DNA from: Dictyocoela muelleri
Lineage: Eukaryota > Microsporidia
Assembly (NCBI GenBank): GCA_016256075.1
Contig: SDVU01000610.1
Location: 1 to 11,960 of the forward strand
Direction of reading: 5' to 3'
Length of the DNA stretch: 11,960 nt
Shown here: positions 1 through 6,870 of the stretch, piece by piece
How the letters are laid out: each line of letters starts with the position of its first letter
Numbering within the stretch: position 1 is the first letter of the stretch
Notes under the pieces: model-generated
The model's database searches: none
Seen by the model: the letters and a program-made list of their open reading frames with translations, nothing else
What the model was told of the DNA's origin: nothing
Translations under genes and position numbers: made by a program

Positions 1-288
1 GGGGGGTGAAGAATGGAACACAATTACACTTTTTGATTTTTATTAATGATTTGATATAAAATTTGTAATTAATTTAAAGGGGGTTTAATATGCACCCAGA
101 CTATTAATAAATTTAATATTAAAAAAATAATCTATTTTTTACAATCAATTTAATTCAATAGGGGTTTAATGTGCAAGAAGGTATTATATTGCCCAACAGC
201 AGCTATTTATGTTCAGCATATAATATATAATAAATTTATTCAATTTAAATTGTTGTTTATTAATACTCCACCCAAAATTTTTATATAA
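1..288. other. AT-rich stretch with no gene
   Basis: I see no coding region or RNA gene here. Two short related segments stand out, near 78-96 and 158-176: each has a run of four or five G followed by TTTAAT, R, TGC, about 80 bp apart in the same orientation. They could be eroded ends of a small element, but there is too little to name one. Confidence 0.5.
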
Positions 289-290
289 TA

Positions 291-310
291 CAGTCCGACC
301 TCGATTTGGG
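291..310 (+). repeat. left terminal inverted repeat of the Tigger element
   Basis: The 20-bp end pairs with the right end at 2084-2103. A second, inverted copy of its core lies just inside, at 330-347 (CCTCGCCTCAATCGAAA), and a further direct copy of the CTCGATTTGGGG core is at 430-441. The end can therefore fold back on itself. Confidence 0.8.
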
Positions 311-472
311 AGCACCTTGGCTGTGGGGCACCTCGCCTCAATCGAAACCCTCATTTCAATGCACCTTTTTTTCAAAATATTTTATCCTTAATAAAAAGCT
401 AATAAAAATTTATTTTTGTATGATTTTTACCTCGATTTGGGGCGCCAATAAATTTTATATTTTTTGCATCCC

Positions 473-1846
473 ATGAAAGAATTATCAAAACAAGAAATAG
501 CAGAGTTTGAGAATGTTATTTACTTAGATAATATATATATCAATAAAACTAGCTAAAAAATATGGAATTTCTAAAGGAAGCGTTTTTAGAATAAAAAACA
601 ACTCAAACATTCTATAGAAAACCAGCCCGGCCATTTATTTAAGCCCAAAGAAAATAAAAAGTCTTTTAAAATTTTAGATGATCAAATGTTTGAGGTTTTT
701 TTTAACGTAATAGAAAAGACAACGTTCCTGTAAACAGTACAATTATTAAAATGGTAGCAAAAAAGATTGCAAATAGGCTAAAACCATCCAGTTTTAAAGC
801 CTCAAATAGGTTGGTAGAAAAATTTAAGAGGAGACATGAGTTAACATTGTAAAACATTTCAGGGAATCTAATTCAGCTGACATGACATCTGTTGAATCAT
901 TTAAAACATAATTTTTAAAAAAATTGAGAAATTTGGCGTAAATAACTTATCCAATTGTGATGAAACGGCGTTGTATTACAAAAATCTGCCTAGTAAAAGT
1001 TTTGTAACACCTGATGATAACTGTAATGGGTCGAAGTCAGATAGGAAGTGCTTAACTATTATGCTCACATGTAGTATGTCTGGGGAAAAATTAAACTCAT
1101 TGGTCAAAGGAAAGGCTAAAAATAAAGACCAATGAATATTTTTAATCCTGTTGAAGTCTGTGTTGATTACGCGAGTTCATCAAAAGTATGGATTAGTCTT
1201 CTTCATTAAAAAAATATCTTAATAATTTTAATGATGACATGGAAGGTAAGTCGAGGAAAATTCTGTTAATCTTAGACAATGCTCCATTACACCCAATTTT
1301 AGAGTTGAGCAACGTTGAACTTCATCTCTTACCAAAGAACACAACATCGATATTGCAACCATCGGATATGGGAATAATTAAGGCGTTTAAGTGCCATTAT
1401 TTTAATGCTTTAATAGACTCCTGTTACTTTGAAAAGACTGATCACGGAATATATCTCTTAATTCATTTGATATAATAGATGCGATCATAATGATATCTAT
1501 AGCATGGGATATTGTTACGAAAGAATCAATAGTGAGCTGTTTTACAAAAGGATTGCTTGATTTTTCTTTAGTTAGAGAAAGCGGTAAATTTGAACAGAAT
1601 TTAGAAAATTTATTAGATAGAACAATCGATGATGTTTATGAAGAGTTTATTTAAGAATAAGAACACGAAGATCTTGGAAATGAAGGAATTAGCGCAGAGC
1701 CGGTGGATATAATTATAAAAGCACTAAAACATTTTGAAATTTTTTATGCAGCATTAAAACAACTTCCATCTAAAAAATTGAAAGAACCCCTTCATTTAAA
1801 AATTTCAATTAAAAAAGAACGGAAAAAACATTTGATTACGAAGTAA
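473..1846 (+). pseudogene. pogo/Tigger transposase remnant (DDE superfamily, CENP-B-like)
   Basis: This is the decayed transposase that would have bound the element's ends and cut and rejoined them. In order I see: an ATG at 473 leading into an N-terminal segment; a helix-turn-helix with LAKKYGISKGSVFRIK near 545-600; a CENP-B-type second helix-turn-helix with SSFKASNRLVEKFKRRHE near 790-845; and the catalytic core. The core has Asp in NCDETALYYKNLP (codon 959-961), Asp in LILDNAPLHP (1275-1277) and Asp in LQPSDMGIIKAFK (1365-1367). The last two are 29 residues apart, which fits the pogo DD29-30D spacing. A C-terminal segment with DAIIMISIAWDIV continues to a stop at 1844-1846. All three catalytic Asp codons survive, but at least five frame changes or stops separate these segments. 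The longest open piece is 1239-1475. Confidence 0.85.
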
Positions 1847-2083
1847 AATAACAGATTACTTTGAAATAAAATAAATTTATTCTCTTGTTATTTATTCTTA
1901 TTTTAATACAAAAAGTAAATATTAAATTTATTTTATGGATTTTAAATATTTTTAAGAAATTCTAATATTTAAGCCATCTTCAATGTAAAATAAAGAAAAA
2001 AAGATGTCATAAATCAAAATTTGAAAAAACCTCGCCCCAATCGAAAACCTTGGTTTTGGGCACTTATTTTTAATAAAGGCTGT

Positions 2084-2103
2084 TCAAAATCGAGGTTCGA
2101 CTG
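2084..2103 (-). repeat. right terminal inverted repeat of the Tigger element
   Basis: Read on the minus strand this matches the left end. As on the left, an inverted subterminal copy (CCTCGCCCCAATCGAAA) lies inside it at 2030-2046. Both ends of the transposon thus carry the same two-part fold-back arrangement. Confidence 0.8.
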
Positions 2104-2105
2104 TA

Positions 2106-2350
2106 CCTAAATTATTCTAAAACCCCAAATTTTTTCCAAAACCCCTAAATTTTACATCATCACAAAATTATGAGTTTTATATTCAAAACTCATGAAAATC
2201 CTTTTTTTGCTAAGTTGTATACATAATAGGATGAAAATAACATTTTCCACTCCAGAAAAAAAAAACATTTTTTACCTTAATTAATAAAAAAAATAAAGAA
2301 TTTGAATTATCATAATTAAGATTTTCTAAAAATTAAGGAAAGATAACAAC
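2106..2350. other. AT-rich spacer with a small tandem repeat and a hairpin
   Basis: No gene is visible. Two imperfect tandem units at about 2119-2137 and 2138-2157 share AAAACCCC, then AAATTTT. This resembles the subterminal sequence of the Merlin element that starts at 2747 and may be an orphan end. At 2170-2193 there is a perfect 9-bp inverted repeat (ATGAGTTTT with AAAACTCAT) around a 6-base loop. Its position matches no terminator or RNA gene I can support. Confidence 0.45.
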
Positions 2351-2682
2351 TAAATTTAATATATAAATTACATGCTGACAACATACATAGCTGTCAAACC
2401 GGTGAGATGTCACCTACCGTAATCTTTAGAATTTTTATCCTTGGTGACCCAATAATATTTCACTCCTAAGCAACAAGAAGGCCGGCTGTATATGCGTATT
2501 TCGTTTTTTTAATGACTCAGCAGGATACATGTAATTTGTGGTTTTCTCGTGATATTTTTATTTTGTACTACTTATTTTGCCAAGATGCGTCGCTGCACTC
2601 ATCTCTCCACACCTAGGAGAGTTACATCTGCTTTATTGTCATAGTATATCAAGTCTTAATAGCTATAACACACTGGAACATC
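2351..2682 (-). repeat. SINE-like repeat, copy A (body only, tRNA-like head missing)
   Basis: About 330 bp match 6241-6572 throughout, with scattered substitutions and small gaps. Shared landmarks are CATGYTGACAACAT near the left edge, ATGACTC followed by GCAGGATACA, GAGATGCGTCG-like sequence, and AAGTCTTAAT with AGCTATA near the right edge. The similarity stops abruptly after CTGGAACATC at 2682. The other full copies continue there into a middle segment and a tRNA-like head. I see no open reading frame of note. The minus strand is assigned because the head lies to the right in copy C. Confidence 0.75.
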
Positions 2683-2746
2683 GAAGCTTGTGCGGAAGTG
2701 AACTAGATCAAAGGTGAGGTGACCTTGGAAAAAATAAAATTTTTAT

Positions 2747-2778
2747 GGCGCAACCGTAAAATTTGGGGTTTTTTTTTA
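2747..2778 (+). repeat. left terminal inverted repeat of Merlin 1
   Basis: The outer 18 bp match the right end. The repeat then runs into a T-rich tract. Unlike the right end, this end has only a single copy of the GTAAAATTTGGGG core. Confidence 0.75.
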
Positions 2779-2883
2779 CAAGGTAGGGGTTCATGAAAAA
2801 TTATACGAAAAATTAATATTAAAAATTTAATAAAAACAATATAGGGGTAAATTATTTTCAAATAATATTTTTAGAATTTCAAT

Positions 2884-3720
2884 TTATCCATTTGATATTG
2901 ATTTAGGAGTTATCTTTTTGATATAATACTTTTTAAAATAAAATTCATAAACGAAATCTTCCATATTTTCTTTTTTCACACCGCGTCGGATTATATGTTA
3001 TAATTTCAAGTGAGACCATAAATTTTCAATTAAATTAGTATTATAACCTTCTGCATTTATAAAAAATTTATTATGCGGCACATTTATATGTTCAGATCAA
3101 AATTTTCGAACCGCTAATTGATAAGATGGAAAACCATACGAGACGATTATAGAGTTCGGTAATACGGTTCTATTTAAAATATTTAAAATAGTATAAGCTT
3201 CTCTATTTATAGCTAGTTCTAAAAAGCATAATTTGCTTTCTGTTACTTCAACGCCTCCTATAAACCATTGAATGCCTTCCATATCATCATACATACTTGA
3301 AGGATTCTAATAATCCGACCTTGACAAATAGCAGTCTCATCAACTTGAACATAGCTCAATCTCAACCTATTATACTAAATATTTCTGCTTGTCTTTTTTT
3401 AATTGTTTCAAAAATTATTTTCTTTAATTTATATGTTGTTTTTGAATTTATTCCAGTTAAGAACTCAACTTGACAACAATCAAAATTCACCGAAAAAATA
3501 TACCTCAAAAAAAAATAAATCATGGTTTTTTAAAACCGTGTATATGTGTTTTTTGTGTAAATTGTGTTTTTATACGGTAAATTTTTGCAAAAATAAAAAT
3601 ATGTATTTAATCTAGAAACATATCTCTTCCTAAATTTTAGACATGTTTCCACATCTTTCCCATTCCTCAATTTTTCTAAATACGCCGAATTGATTTAAAA
3701 ATTAAATTGAGTTTTCGTTA
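2884..3720 (-). pseudogene. Merlin/ISXO2-like transposase remnant 1
   Basis: This is the decayed transposase of the surrounding Merlin element. Read from right to left on the minus strand, it has a possible zinc-ribbon start near 3690-3540, with EEWERCGN and later YFCK-like sequence. The catalytic first Asp is in YVQVDETAICQG (about 3320-3350). The best-preserved piece lies at 3097-3294 and holds IQWFIGGVEV and NRTVLPNSIIV, both hallmarks of the ISXO2 fold. The second catalytic Asp, normally in SDGF/SDGW context, reads Tyr here (IVSYGFPSYQ). The catalytic Glu survives in YNTNLIENLWSHLK near 3010-3040. The C-terminal part, RRGVKKENMEDFVYEFYFK, ends at a stop at 2884-2886. There are several frameshifts and stops and the second Asp is lost, so it is inactive. 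Family identity is clear from motif order. Confidence 0.85.
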
Positions 3721-3783
3721 TCAATGAATATTTCATTATAAATATTAAATATTATATTATTCATAGGGGTTAAATACCTTATG

Positions 3784-3833
3784 CGTAAAATTTGGGATTT
3801 TTTAAAAAAAATCCAAAATTTTACGTTTGCGTC
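3784..3833 (-). repeat. right terminal inverted repeat of Merlin 1, with a fold-back palindrome
   Basis: The outer 18 bp match the left end. Positions 3784-3825 form a nearly perfect 42-bp palindrome: CGTAAAATTTGGGA is followed by its own inverted copy TCCAAAATTTTACG. The terminal core is therefore present twice, head to head, at this end only. Confidence 0.75.
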
Positions 3834-3841
3834 ATTTTTAT

Positions 3842-4589
3842 TTTAAAAATTTATTGATTGATTTTTAAATTAAATTAGACAAAATTCTCAGTTTTTTAGA
3901 ATTTAAATTATATTTAAAGATTGTTTTTGTTCTCTTACGGGTTATTTACATTTTATTTTTGAGGAAATCACTGCCTGTAATAGGAAAATACATAATTCTT
4001 ATTTGAAATAAACGGTAAGTTCTAAGTTATATTAAGTTATAATTTCATAACTTGCGAATTTACATTTATTCCGATAAAGTTCATGGAATTTTCTTTTACG
4101 TCTGGGTATATCCTCAAAAATAGAATATTGACTAACTTGTTTAGAATATAATTATTCTTACTGAAGCTCTCTTTTATTTGCTCATATCGGATATAAAGCC
4201 TTCAATTTGATAATATAAAGTTGAAATAAGTATGAAATATAGAAAAATAAAATTTTGTACTAAGTGTTTTAGAATTTATTTTCGGTATTTCTTTGGGAAT
4301 CTCGCTTTGAAAATCTAAATATTGATAGTTGGGATTTTTACACACTATAATCAGTAATTTTATTTCCGAATTGAACTTTATACATATATTTATTTCATTA
4401 GGGGTCCAAAAATATTAAAAATAATATAATGTGCCGTAAATAATGTAAAATGCCAAATTATAATTAAAAACCATAGAGGTAATTTTTTAGAAACGATAAA
4501 ATAATTCAAACTGTTACTTTTGTTCGGAAAGTAGACCGCATTTAAAAAAATATTTTTTTCAAAGTATTTCACTTCCCTTATAAGACTCT
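3842..4589. other. AT-rich gap of about 750 bp without recognisable genes
   Basis: Both strands show only short frames of low-complexity composition, and I recognise no protein motif, tRNA or repeat end. A single AGGGGT motif near 4401-4406 resembles similar motifs at 162, 2773, 3764 and 4937, but no second end accompanies it. This may be eroded transposon sequence or plain intergenic DNA. Confidence 0.5.
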
Positions 4590-4738
4590 GAACAGCTGTA
4601 TATTTATACTATATTTCTATAGTTTTTGTTCGCTTAATGTCGTCCATCGTTATTTATTAAAGAGTGACTTCATCGAGATTCGAATCTTGATACTTTAATT
4701 TTACATTCAAGAGTGTTAAACACTGAACTATCTGGTCT
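4590..4738 (-). repeat. SINE-like repeat, copy B (tRNA-like head and middle segment only)
   Basis: Read on the minus strand from 4738, this begins with a tRNA-like head: AGACCAGATAGTTCAGTG, then CTCTTGAATGTAAA, then GATTCGAATCTCG. It continues into the same middle segment as the other copies: CACTCTTTAATAAATAA, ACATTAAGCG, AACTATAGAAATATAGTATA. Clear similarity ends at CAGCTGTTC around 4590, where copies C and D go on into the longer body. It is the most diverged head, with changes in both the A-box and B-box regions. It is not a functional tRNA gene, because the sequence after the T-arm does not pair with the 5' end. Confidence 0.75.
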
Positions 4739-4881
4739 TTAACAAAATAACCTTTTCATTTTTAAATTTTTTGAAGGATTATGATGTTTTAAAAAGACAG
4801 TTGACATAAACACACCATATGAAGATTTTATTCATACTCTTTTTATGTATAGTACATTTGAAGAGTAAAGATTAATCTTCG

Positions 4882-4904
4882 GGCTCAGGGCCCTCTTAAA
4901 CCGG
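4882..4904 (+). repeat. left terminal inverted repeat of Merlin 2
   Basis: It pairs with 5942-5962 at roughly four positions in five, and the two arms differ by one or two bases in length at the very tip. The flanking TAATCTTCG at 4873-4881 is the target duplication. Confidence 0.7.
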
Positions 4905-4974
4905 TTTTTTATATTTTTTTATAAAAAAAACAGTTTAGGGGTGCCATATTAGAAAAATGAATTCTTAAAATCAA

Positions 4975-5888
4975 CCAAAAACAGACGCAGACAGAATTCT
5001 ACTAGACATAGAAGATGCATTCAGATATATAATGCAAACAAGGTTTATTAATTAAGAGATAGACTGTGTTAACCACTTAAAGAGATGTGAGGTAACAATG
5101 AAGGTCTACAATCTAAGCATTATAACCTCGTATACTGCTACACTTTTAAAAACTGTGGTGCTGAAAGGCATTACCTGACAGTATTATACATTGATACACC
5201 AAATATCTTACTACCCAGGTATTATAGCGCAATATATAAGTTTTGCGAGAATGTTTCTGAAAAGATTGTTCAAGAAACTGTAATATTGCAAATAAGAGCT
5301 ACCAAATTACTAAAGGTAATATCTTTAAATTTGCTAGAAGCAAAGAAGAATCCTTTGGAAGGAGAAAATTGGGAGGTAAAGATATCATGGTACAAGACGA
5401 AGAGACACAAATCGCTCATGGTGATTTGTCTTGTTGTCACAGTGGTCTTTCAGATAGACACCCAGGTATCACTTGGTTAGCAGGGAAGATAGAGGTAAAT
5501 ACAAAAGACTTTTATTATATTATTGTGACTGATAGAATGCAGGCCGGGTTTACAAGACTCTTTAATACCTATGTTGAAAAGGAAATCATAAAAATAACTA
5601 GGGGACATGCTTCTTATTCTAGAGCAGTTCAAAATAATCAATGTTCCCACAAGATTGTCAATCACTTTAGGGTGTTTGAGAACGTGAAGGGTTTCATACA
5701 AACAATATTGAGAATCTGGGTCTCTTTTAAAGTATCAGATAAAGAAAATGAGAGGTGTTTTTAAAAGGGCACTTGATGATTTTCTGGTAGAATTTAAATT
5801 CAGGAACATGTTTTTACGCGGTAACAATTCTAGAGAACTTTTTGATGCTTTCTCTATGATTGTAGGCTTTCTTTTTACACAAGAATAA
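4975..5888 (+). pseudogene. Merlin/ISXO2-like transposase remnant 2
   Basis: This is the decayed transposase of Merlin 2. The first segment (TDADRILLDIEDAFRYIMQ, about 4980-5036) leads to a zinc-ribbon-like region: LKRCEVTMKVYNL near 5075-5120, then FKNCGAERHYLTVLYIDT in another frame near 5145-5200. The best-preserved stretch, about 5369-5700, has ETQIAHGDLS, PGITWLAGKIEV and ASYSRAVQNNQCSHKIVNHF, typical of ISXO2 domains. The catalytic positions look altered: the usual DET triad context reads QDEETQI, the second Asp position reads Arg (ITRGHASY), and the expected IENLW reads ILRIW. The C-terminal segment RGVFKRALDDFLVEFKF runs to a stop at 5886-5888. At least three frame breaks or stops are present. 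Family is clear and activity is very unlikely. The original start codon is not evident. Confidence 0.85.
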
Positions 5889-5941
5889 ATTTTTGCATCT
5901 TTAAATATTTTATAAGCCCTCTCCTTATAGATTTGAATAAC

Positions 5942-5962
5942 CGGGTTAAGGGAGACCTGAGA
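5942..5962 (-). repeat. right terminal inverted repeat of Merlin 2
   Basis: Read on the minus strand it starts TCTCAGGTCTCCCTTAACCC, the counterpart of the left end. The second TAATCTTCG copy at 5963-5971 directly follows it on the plus strand. Confidence 0.7.
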
Positions 5963-6177
5963 TAATCTTCGATATTATTAGTATGGTTTGCACCTAAGCT
6001 AATAAATTTATAATATGGTTCAAAACCTGATGATCCATCATAATTTTTTTCTACACTTGAATATGAAAGATGTCTGTCAATATAAAATTTTGTTAAAACA
6101 CTAATTTTCTGAAGAAATTCTGGATATTGCGCAAGATTCCTCTTATGAGGGGATATTGCGACAAATTTTCTTTTATC
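5963..6177 (-). pseudogene. open-frame fragment of unknown identity, interrupted by Merlin 2
   Basis: On the minus strand a continuous frame reads DKRKFVAISPHKRNLAQYPE at its start and YYKFISLGANHTNNIED at its end, about 70 residues. I do not recognise the family. Residue composition is mixed and protein-like, unlike the Lys/Asn/Phe/Ile-rich frames elsewhere. Upstream the frame runs into A and T tracts and the edge of the copy C repeat, with no ATG, so its 5' part is missing or displaced. Downstream it hits the Merlin 2 target duplication. Across the uninterrupted site (joining at 4881) the codons would read Glu-Asp-stop, so the transposon may have landed on the original stop codon. A chance frame is possible in such AT-rich DNA. 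Confidence 0.35.
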
Positions 6178-6240
6178 AAAAAAAAAATTTTTTTTATAAT
6201 AAAAATTTTTTTAAAGAAATTAAATTAATAAAAACATTAA

Positions 6241-6616
6241 TATATTAAATTTTAATTATATATATTACATGTTGACAACATCCATAGCTGCCAACCCGGT
6301 GATTTGTCTCCTACAATAGCCTTGACCTTCGGTTCATGGTTTTCTAATAATATGTCATTTCTAAGCTACCCAAAAGCCCATCTGTATACGCGATATTCGT
6401 TTTATCAATGACTCTGCAGGATACAGGTAATTAGTGGCTTTTCATGAATTTTTATTTTTTACTACTTTTTGCCGAGATGCGTCGGCACTCTTCCCTACAC
6501 CTAAGAGAGTCTCTTCTGCTTTATTTTCATATGATACCAAGTCTTAATCAGCTATACCACATTGGAACATCTGTATATTATAATATAATTTTATAGTTAT
6601 GACCGCTTAATGTCAT
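6241..6616 (-). repeat. SINE-like repeat, copy C, left part (body and middle segment)
   Basis: This is the tail side of a repeat whose tRNA-like head lies at 10892-10990, separated by the LTR retrotransposon. The body (6264-6572) matches copy A. The segment 6573-6616 (TGTATATTATAATATA, then GACCGCTTAATGTCAT) matches the middle segment of copies B and D. Without the LTR element and one copy of GTCAT, the repeat would be about 470 bp. The body contains a short hairpin, GCCGA with TCGGC, at about 6473-6488. It begins in an A/T-rich tract shared with copy A. No coding potential is evident. Confidence 0.8.
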
Positions 6617-6870
6617 TGTGATGTCATGTAATTTCATCACTAAAAATGTTTGCGCAAAAGAACATGCTCTAGAACTGAAAAGTGACAAAAATTCGAAAGA
6701 TGAAAAATGTCAAAAAATTGATAAAAAAAAACATAAATAGCAATGATTTTTAGACCCCATGCACGACAAGAGAGCAAGGCGAAATATTCCACAGCAATCA
6801 ATAAAATCATTTTCTAAGTCATTTATTTTAAATTATCTTTTATTTAATAAGCCGGTGGACGAACACCTCA
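6617..6870 (+). repeat. 5' long terminal repeat
   Basis: The 254-bp repeat runs from TGTGATG to CACCTCA. It contains a TATA-like AACATAAATAG segment near 6731 and an AATAAA near 6800 that could serve the transcript. The first gag-region ATG (6759) lies inside this LTR. No canonical TGG-starting primer-binding site follows at 6871. Instead there is a perfect 12-bp palindrome, CTTGAATTCAAG (6872-6883). Confidence 0.9.

Larger units (their letters stand above)
291..2103 (+). mobile_element. pogo/Tigger-type DNA transposon (Tc1/mariner superfamily), decayed
   Basis: This is a complete-length but inactive DNA transposon of 1813 bp. The left end begins CAGTCCGACCTCGATTT and the reverse complement of the right end begins CAGTCGAACCTCGATTT, one mismatch in 17. 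The dinucleotide TA lies directly outside both ends (289-290 and 2104-2105), as expected for the Tc1/mariner superfamily. The internal coding remnant has pogo-type helix-turn-helix segments followed by a DDD catalytic core. The assignment to pogo/Tigger rests on both termini and protein, so I am confident. The many reading-frame breaks show it is an old copy. Confidence 0.9.
2747..3833 (-). mobile_element. Merlin (IS1595/ISXO2-like) DNA transposon 1, decayed
   Basis: This is a 1087-bp element. Its left end (GGCGCAACCGTAAAATTT) and the reverse complement of its right end (GACGCAAACGTAAAATTT) match at 16 of 18 positions. An exact 8-bp direct repeat, ATTTTTAT, flanks it (2739-2746 and 3834-3841). 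Eight to nine bases is the usual target duplication of Merlin elements, and the internal coding remnant is an ISXO2-type transposase. The duplication is low in complexity, so by itself it would be weak, but it abuts both repeats exactly. Confidence 0.85.
4882..5962 (+). mobile_element. Merlin (IS1595/ISXO2-like) DNA transposon 2, decayed
   Basis: This is a 1081-bp element, nearly the same length as Merlin 1 but with different ends. The left end (CTCAGGGCCCTCTTAAACCGG from 4884) and the reverse complement of the right end (CTCAGGTCTCCCTTAACCCGG) agree at 17 of 21 positions. TAATCTTCG occurs directly outside both ends (4873-4881 and 5963-5971), giving a 9-bp duplication, or 8 bp depending on where the end is set. 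The ends, duplication length and internal ISXO2-like coding remnant agree. It inserted into a minus-strand open frame described separately. Confidence 0.85.

Noticed and set aside
184-375. Small minus-strand open frame
   Set aside because: It overlaps the Tigger left end and the plain AT-rich flank, and its composition has no protein-like features.
2351-2682. Ribosomal RNA-derived repeat body
   Set aside because: A few short stretches looked rRNA-like at first, but I could not match any conserved rRNA block with confidence.
3403-3615. Plus-strand open frame rich in Phe, Leu, Lys and Asn
   Set aside because: It lies antisense to the N-terminal part of Merlin transposase remnant 1 and reflects AT-rich composition only.
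4390-4572. Minus-strand open frame with a hydrophobic stretch
   Set aside because: Phe/Ile/Asn-rich translation of AT-rich DNA, with no motif, no neighbour and no clear start context.
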